Part shown: one piece after another, positions 59,570-64,000 of the stretch
Numbering within the stretch: position 1 is the stretch's first letter
How the letters are laid out: each line of letters opens with the position of its first letter
Assembly: GCA_964482435.1 (NCBI GenBank)
Contig: CAYZXL010000003.1
Coordinates: 62,001-126,000 of the forward strand
Direction: 5' to 3'
Source of the DNA: CAYZXL01 sp964482435
GTDB taxonomy: Bacteria; Auribacterota; JABMQX01
Length of the DNA: 64,000 nt
Program-made: the position numbers and the translations under genes
Notes under the pieces: generated by a model
Database searches by the model: none
What the model was told of the DNA's origin: nothing
Seen by the model: only the letters and a program-made list of their open reading frames with translations

Positions 59570-62500
59570 TCACCTGCCGATAAGCTCAACCGCCCTGGCT
59601 GCCTTTGTCCTGACCAAACCCTCTCCGCAGTTCGCTGGAAAAATACAAAGAAGATAGGCGGAGGGGTTTTTGCCCCTGGGTACGCTCGACCTGTTAAGGG
59701 TTACCTTTGCGTCCCCGCTGACAAGAAGCAGCGATTGGAATTCTCCCAACCCCGCATACTCGGAACGCCGAGAAAGCGACTCCAGGTCGAAGATGCCCGC
59801 CTTGAGGAATGAGTCCACATAATCTCCCTCGCCCCACACAATCACCAGCCTTTGACCGGGGCTGGTGGAAGTGGAAAGGTAACTCCCTATTCCGGCCTCG
59901 GCAAGAGTCGCAACCACCTGCTGGCAGACCTCTTCCGGCACCCCGTCCGGCTTCAGAGGGGTTGCTTCCCCTTCGGGCCTGGCGGAACGAGCGACCGGCC
60001 GCGCTTTTAGATCAACTTCCATCAGAGACAAGAGGTCTCGCAACTCGGTATCTAACTTGTCGAAGAGCAAGCTTGTGAAACCCGCACCGTTTCGGTTGAA
60101 GCTCCCCAGAACCATCAGGCGGCGGGCATCTCCACGAACCATTTCTCTGGTTACAACCATCCCGTTCCTTGCCGAGACCGCAATCTTGAATGGCTCACCG
60201 AGACCATGGTCAGAGCAGAACTTTTGCCCTTGTGCCCACAGACCGACTACCTCGGCGGCCAAAATCTCCGAATTCAGGTTCGGGGGGGTCAAAAGGACTA
60301 CGGACGTGTCGGCGACGGATAGGGCAGCATGCTCGGAAATCCCCAGTCCCTGACATTTTTGAATGAGGTTGCGCAGAATTGTTCCGGCGGTCCTTGGGAC
60401 AGCCTCCTGCTTTTGAGGCGCAACGCCCACCTCTATGTGGCGTTCCGCACAAGTTTGCACCTGTGACTTCACTCCCACTCGTGCTGACGCGCTTCGGCTC
60501 ACGAGCTCACCAGAAGCGACCTCGCCGCCAGGTTCGGCGACGGCAACGGCGGGTTCGCCCCGGACTTCGTGGGGAATTTCCTCGAAAGGTGAGGAGATTT
60601 CCTCACACGCCGGCTGGAGCTTTTGGTCGGCGGGACGTTCCAAGACTTCCGCAAAAACCTGCGACACCATTTCCTGCAACGGAAGCTCGGCCAGCCCTTC
60701 GGCAAAGCGGCTCTTCACCTGCTCCACAGACATGGAGAGGCACCCGGGTGGGAATTGGGCTGTAAGAAGCTCGACGGGCACCACGACTCTTCCCTCCTTC
60801 AACTGCGCCACGACCATACTTCTGGGCACCTTCACTGTCTCCCCTCCGAGGTGCATCGCCAGTTCCTCTTTTGAAACGCGGAAAGCACCTTCGGGCAGAA
60901 GGCGAACCACGGCGCCGAGGGAAAGAGAAAGCGGGTTTGCCTCCCTCCGAAGTTCCTCGGCGAAAGAAGGGGCAGGGGCTTTTTTCTCCCGAAAGGGAAT
61001 GGGTGTGGGCTTTGGCTGTGGCTTTTGCGCCGCTGCGGGAATTCTCGCCTCCCCAACGACCTGCGAGCGGGGCAGCTCATTAAAAGGATTGGGCATTTCT
61101 TCAAGGATGGGCTGCTGCTCCTGTTTCGGCGGGGCAAGGACCTCCGGCGGCAACTGCGGGACAATCTCGCGGAGTGGAAGAATAACCTCCCCGCTTCTCA
61201 GCGAGCGGATGATGTCGGCCTCCGAAATCGAAATGCGCCCCTCCGGGAATTGGGCCAGGACGAATTTGCCTTTCAGCTTGACCTCGCCCCGGGCGAGCTG
61301 CGGCAGAATTAGTTCCATGGGGACCACGACTGTATCCGGCAGACGGGGGAGGCGGTCCAAGTTCTCCGAGAGGACCGACCCTTCAGGGAATTGAGAGATG
61401 ATTGACTCGGTGTTAAGGTGAACGACCTGGCGTGAGCGCTCAAAGAGAAGCCGCTCTTCCTCGCGGACAACAAAAGCCTCGTCGGGGAGCGCCTCGGCAG
61501 GTTCGAACACTCGTTGAGGGGGAAGCATTTTTTCCCTCTTTCGTTCCTTCACTGCACCAGCGGGCTTTTCCGCAATAACGATTGGAGGTCCGCTGGGCGC
61601 CTGGAAGAAATCAGGAAATTCCTCTTCGATATCCGGCTGGAAGTCCTGCTGAGGAAGCTGGAAGATTTCCGCCGGGAGGCGTCGAACGACTTCGCCCAGC
61701 GGCAGTTCTATTTCGCCGTCCGGGAACTTGCGGGCGACTTCCTCCGGGGGATGGAGGAACGCATCCGGCGCTATCCCTGAGATGACAGTCATGACGTCCA
61801 CCACAACTCTCCCCTCCGAAAGTTGCGGAAGAACCACCTCCAGGGGTATCGCGACGGAAGGCGAGATTTCTTCGATTTCCTCGGGGGACATGGCCAGTTC
61901 GCCCTCCGGGAAAAACTTGAGGATTTCTCCCACCGGAATAAGGACACGGTCCTTTTCTTCTGCAAGGGCTGCTGGCGCTTCAGGGGCTTCGGCAACCTCC
62001 GCCGGAACAAATGGCCCCATGGGCGCCGACCCTTCGTACTCCCCGACCGGAGCCTCTGCGACGGCGACTTGCTTCATTACCTCGGCCGGGCTCTCACCGA
62101 CGGAGACGGCCCATTCCTCCTTCTCTTCTGCCGCGGCATGTGGAATGGCGCCCTCGCGGGCCTCTGGCTGAATGCCAAGCAAGTCCCTCAAGAACATGAT
62201 GACCATGCCGCTCATAAGGATGTGGACGAGGACCGAGGGGAGCGAAAGAAAACTCGCCCTCAAGGCAGCTTCTGTGAGGTCCGGGTAAGTTTTGAGATGG
62301 AAGAAGGCGGCTGTCACCCCCACGAACACCGCTTTGGAAAAGCACAGGAGGACAAACGCCTTTAGCCAGTTCTTCAGGCCCGAGAAGCTCGTCAAAAGTG
62401 CGGATAGAACCGCGAAAACGAAGACCGTGAAAGGAGCCGACATCCACCATTCCAACTGAAGGTATGCCGGACTCCCCTTGTCTCGCAGAGAGACCCAGAA

Positions 62501-62602
62501 GGTTTCAAGGACGCGGGTCAAAAGCCCATCAATCCCTGCCATCAGCAGGATAACGATGACCACCCACCCGAGACTCGCACTGCTTTTTTTCGGCTCATCC
62601 AT
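59570..62602 (-). CDS. Large membrane protein with three ~118-residue FPEG-rich repeats (unrecognised family)
   Basis: 1010 residues. Four membrane helices span about 10-140 (WVVIVILLMAGIDGLLT, FTVFVFAVLSALL, KAFVLLCFSKAVFVGVTAAF, SVLVHILMSGMVIMFLRDLL). Three modules follow at about 217-333, 392-510 and 556-676. Each contains the strings FPEG (FPEGELAMS, FPEGSVLS; LPEGAFRVS in the third), PxxVVLPQLSEGRVVV / PMELILPQLARGEVKL / SMVVAQLKEGRVVV, then LPLGEVVRRLP / LPLREIVPQLP / LPLQEMVSQVF and an acidic close (EEEFPDFF, EEMPNPFNE, EEISSPFEE). The C-terminal ~270 residues hold two alpha+beta domains (about 740-860 and 888-1008) that recall roadblock-like folds. I recognise no family. Position at the start of a pilus locus suggests an envelope or signalling scaffold. 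Confidence 0.75.
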   Translation of the reverse strand: MDEPKKSSASLGWVVIVILLMAGIDGLLTRVLETFWVSLRDKGSPAYLQLEWWMSAPFTVFVFAVLSALLTSFSGLKNWLKAFVLLCFSKAVFVGVTAAFFHLKTYPDLTEAALRASFLSLPSVLVHILMSGMVIMFLRDLLGIQPEAREGAIPHAAAEEKEEWAVSVGESPAEVMKQVAVAEAPVGEYEGSAPMGPFVPAEVAEAPEAPAALAEEKDRVLIPVGEILKFFPEGELAMSPEEIEEISPSVAIPLEVVLPQLSEGRVVVDVMTVISGIAPDAFLHPPEEVARKFPDGEIELPLGEVVRRLPAEIFQLPQQDFQPDIEEEFPDFFQAPSGPPIVIAEKPAGAVKERKREKMLPPQRVFEPAEALPDEAFVVREEERLLFERSRQVVHLNTESIISQFPEGSVLSENLDRLPRLPDTVVVPMELILPQLARGEVKLKGKFVLAQFPEGRISISEADIIRSLRSGEVILPLREIVPQLPPEVLAPPKQEQQPILEEMPNPFNELPRSQVVGEARIPAAAQKPQPKPTPIPFREKKAPAPSFAEELRREANPLSLSLGAVVRLLPEGAFRVSKEELAMHLGGETVKVPRSMVVAQLKEGRVVVPVELLTAQFPPGCLSMSVEQVKSRFAEGLAELPLQEMVSQVFAEVLERPADQKLQPACEEISSPFEEIPHEVRGEPAVAVAEPGGEVASGELVSRSASARVGVKSQVQTCAERHIEVGVAPQKQEAVPRTAGTILRNLIQKCQGLGISEHAALSVADTSVVLLTPPNLNSEILAAEVVGLWAQGQKFCSDHGLGEPFKIAVSARNGMVVTREMVRGDARRLMVLGSFNRNGAGFTSLLFDKLDTELRDLLSLMEVDLKARPVARSARPEGEATPLKPDGVPEEVCQQVVATLAEAGIGSYLSTSTSPGQRLVIVWGEGDYVDSFLKAGIFDLESLSRRSEYAGLGEFQSLLLVSGDAKVTLNRSSVPRGKNPSAYLLCIFPANCGEGLVRTKAARAVELIGR

Positions 62603-62735
62603 CCTTGGTTCCTGAGGTTCTATTTACAGGTCCCTTTCGCGCCCCAGCGGTCCGAATTCCCGCCGCGAGCTTCGCCGCCGGGCAGAATCACTTTAGCGGC
62701 GCCCTCAGGGAAGCTTCCGGCTTACCTCTCCCGGC

Positions 62736-63977
62736 TCAGACCTTCCCTGAGGACTTGTTCTTCAGGGCCTTGACCGCTCTGGCGAAAGGCTCAAAGGTTA
62801 TCGTAAAAACCGTTCGCTCACCGAACCAGCTTGCCGCAGTTATGGAAGCGTTATGAGCTTCGACGATCTGCCGCGCAAGACACAGACCCAGCCCCGTTCC
62901 TTTTGGCTTTGTCGTAAAGAATGGGTCAAAAATCTTCGAAACGCAGTCCGAAGGGATTCCCTCGCCGTTGTCCTCGACTTCGACCTGGGCACATCCATCC
63001 GGGGCAGCTACGCCACTGATGGAAAGCCTTCCGTTGGCGCCCATTGCGTCAATCGCATTGGTGAATATCGAGTAGAACACCTGCTCAAGCTGGGCCGGAT
63101 CACCCAGAATCGTCGGAAAATCGCGGTCGAATCGCTGCGAGACGCCGATTTTCTTTTCTGCTATCTCTTCGCTCACCGCAAACAACGAATGGGCGATGAC
63201 ATCCTTCAGGTCGGTCTCAGTGACATTCAGGTCCCTGGGATGAACGACGTTGAGGAGTTCCTCAATTATCCGCTCGATTTTGTCAACTTCCTGGTCAATC
63301 AAGTCCACCGTCTGGACGGTGTGGCTGGAGGAACCTGCCACGTCTTTCCGGAGAAGCTGCATCCCAAGCTTTATGGAGGCAAGGGGATTGCGAACTTTGT
63401 GGGCGACTACTGCGGACATCTCTCCCAGGGAAATCAACAGCTCCCGCCTTGCCTTTTGCTCCCTGAGCCTGGCCACCTGGGAAAGGTCAACGAAGCTCGC
63501 CAGGACGCCGATGATCCGGTTGGAGGTGTCTTTCAGTGGCGCGGTGCTGATGCCAATCCGGACGCGCTCACCGTTCTTCTTGAGCATGACGGTCTCTTCC
63601 TGGTGAAAGACCTGTCCCTTGTGGAGACTCTCTTCAACCCACGACGGCTTGCCTCGTTCCGGACAAAACACGCTCCTCATGGGCTTGCCGACCACTTCCG
63701 AGGCATTGCGACCAAGCATCTTCTCCGCGGCTCGATTGAAGAACGTCACGTTCTCCTCGAGGTCAACAGTCAGGACTCCGCCGGTGATGTTCTGCAAGAT
63801 GCTCTCGATGAACTCCTCGTCCTGTGGCGCCTTTTCGCCTCTGGCAAAACCGGGCTTCTTACCAACCGCAAGGGAACCGCCGAGAGAGCCATCGAAGCCC
63901 TTCGTCCTCGGGGCATGAGCCAGGGGGTCTTTAGAGTTGTTTGATTTCCGCATTTCGTCCGTGCGCATGCTTTTCAT
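62736..63977 (-). CDS. PAS-domain histidine kinase (soluble)
   Basis: 413 residues from the ATG at 63977 with AAAGGAAT upstream. PAS domain (ILQNITGGVLTVDLEENVTF, KMLGRNASEVVGKPM, GISTAPLKDTSNRIIGVLAS), HisKA box GEMSAVVAHKVRNPLASIKL, and ATPase boxes SIFTNAIDAM, VEDNGEGIP, FDPFFTTKPKGTGLGLCLAR. Membrane segments are absent, so it senses a cytoplasmic signal. The conserved HExRNP box reads HKVRNP, Lys replacing Glu next to the phospho-His, which may lower phosphatase or kinase rate. The cognate regulator could be the sigma-54 activator at 49500 or lie beyond the window edge. A 133-base gap separates it from the FPEG-repeat gene. Confidence 0.88.
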   Translation of the reverse strand: MKSMRTDEMRKSNNSKDPLAHAPRTKGFDGSLGGSLAVGKKPGFARGEKAPQDEEFIESILQNITGGVLTVDLEENVTFFNRAAEKMLGRNASEVVGKPMRSVFCPERGKPSWVEESLHKGQVFHQEETVMLKKNGERVRIGISTAPLKDTSNRIIGVLASFVDLSQVARLREQKARRELLISLGEMSAVVAHKVRNPLASIKLGMQLLRKDVAGSSSHTVQTVDLIDQEVDKIERIIEELLNVVHPRDLNVTETDLKDVIAHSLFAVSEEIAEKKIGVSQRFDRDFPTILGDPAQLEQVFYSIFTNAIDAMGANGRLSISGVAAPDGCAQVEVEDNGEGIPSDCVSKIFDPFFTTKPKGTGLGLCLARQIVEAHNASITAASWFGERTVFTITFEPFARAVKALKNKSSGKV

Positions 63978-64000
63978 TCGATTCCTTTCTACGTACTCTG

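Noticed and set aside
62853..63944. 363-residue forward frame over the right-edge histidine kinase
   Set aside because: Antisense shadow; the kinase has all catalytic boxes.
1..64000. tRNA, rRNA, riboswitch or replication origin
   Set aside because: I looked for T-loop GGTTCGA-type strings, conserved rRNA segments and DnaA-box clusters in the spacers and found none that hold up.

Overview
This 64-kb window looks like chromosomal DNA from an uncultured Gram-negative bacterium of the PVC/planctomycete sphere or a neighbouring candidate phylum. The assignment rests on families seen here. There is a Minf_1886-type protein next to a DUF1844 protein, a two-domain DUF1080 secreted protein, a PEP-CTERM-like exported protein, a DUF4175-type giant membrane protein, and short pseudopilins with the Cys-containing TYTYGAV tail. 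The dispersed palindromes are also of the kind common in such genomes. A Kdo transferase implies an LPS outer membrane. I saw no rRNA, tRNA, CRISPR array or transposase.

Layout. 1-4.8 kb: PepSY-like protein (cut by the edge), GH27/GH36-type glycosidase, nucleotidyltransferase-like protein, nitroreductase. 5-12.7 kb: PhnP-like metallo-hydrolase, DUF4175-type protein coupled to a secreted carbohydrate-binding-like protein, then a reverse-strand ECF sigma / anti-sigma / TPR operon. 13-16 kb: a 963-residue secreted beta-helix protein with its own strong promoter and a duplicated tail fragment after its stop. 16.3-19.6 kb: Minf_1886, DUF1844 and retropepsin-like genes, then cupin, PEP-hydrolase-like and zinc-ribbon genes. 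19.8-29.8 kb: housekeeping (mutS, a DUF433/DUF5615 toxin-antitoxin-like pair overlapping miaB, topA, a XerC/D recombinase, the Kdo transferase). 30-38.3 kb: two lipoproteins, the PEP-CTERM-like protein, and a compact operon resembling a divergent chaperone-usher pilus system (two exported subunits, an Ig-like chaperone, and a large outer-membrane usher-like protein split by a ten-A tract). 38.5-48 kb: flotillin-like SPFH protein, DUF1080 protein, ThiI-like PP-loop protein, M23 peptidase, der, and an RmlA homologue whose catalytic loop is destroyed.

48-64 kb is a reverse-strand type IV pilus / type II secretion-like locus. Read in transcription order it holds a PAS histidine kinase, a 1010-residue membrane protein with three copies of an unrecognised ~118-residue FPEG-rich repeat, a coiled-coil protein, a TPR/coiled-coil/MshEN fusion, PilB, PilC, PilS-like kinase, SHOCT protein, PilR-like sigma-54 activator, and two pseudopilins. 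A good sigma-54 promoter candidate lies before the first pseudopilin, which fits control by the PilS/PilR-like pair. PilM/N/O/P/Q and PilT are not in the window.

Most intergenic spaces over 250 bases carry short palindromes or paired ACAGGAT-type repeats. The best candidates for undescribed biology are the FPEG-repeat protein with its MshEN neighbour, the usher-like operon with its slippery frameshift and flanking PEP-CTERM tail remnants, and the degenerate RmlA. All functions are inferred from sequence reading alone; no database search was run.
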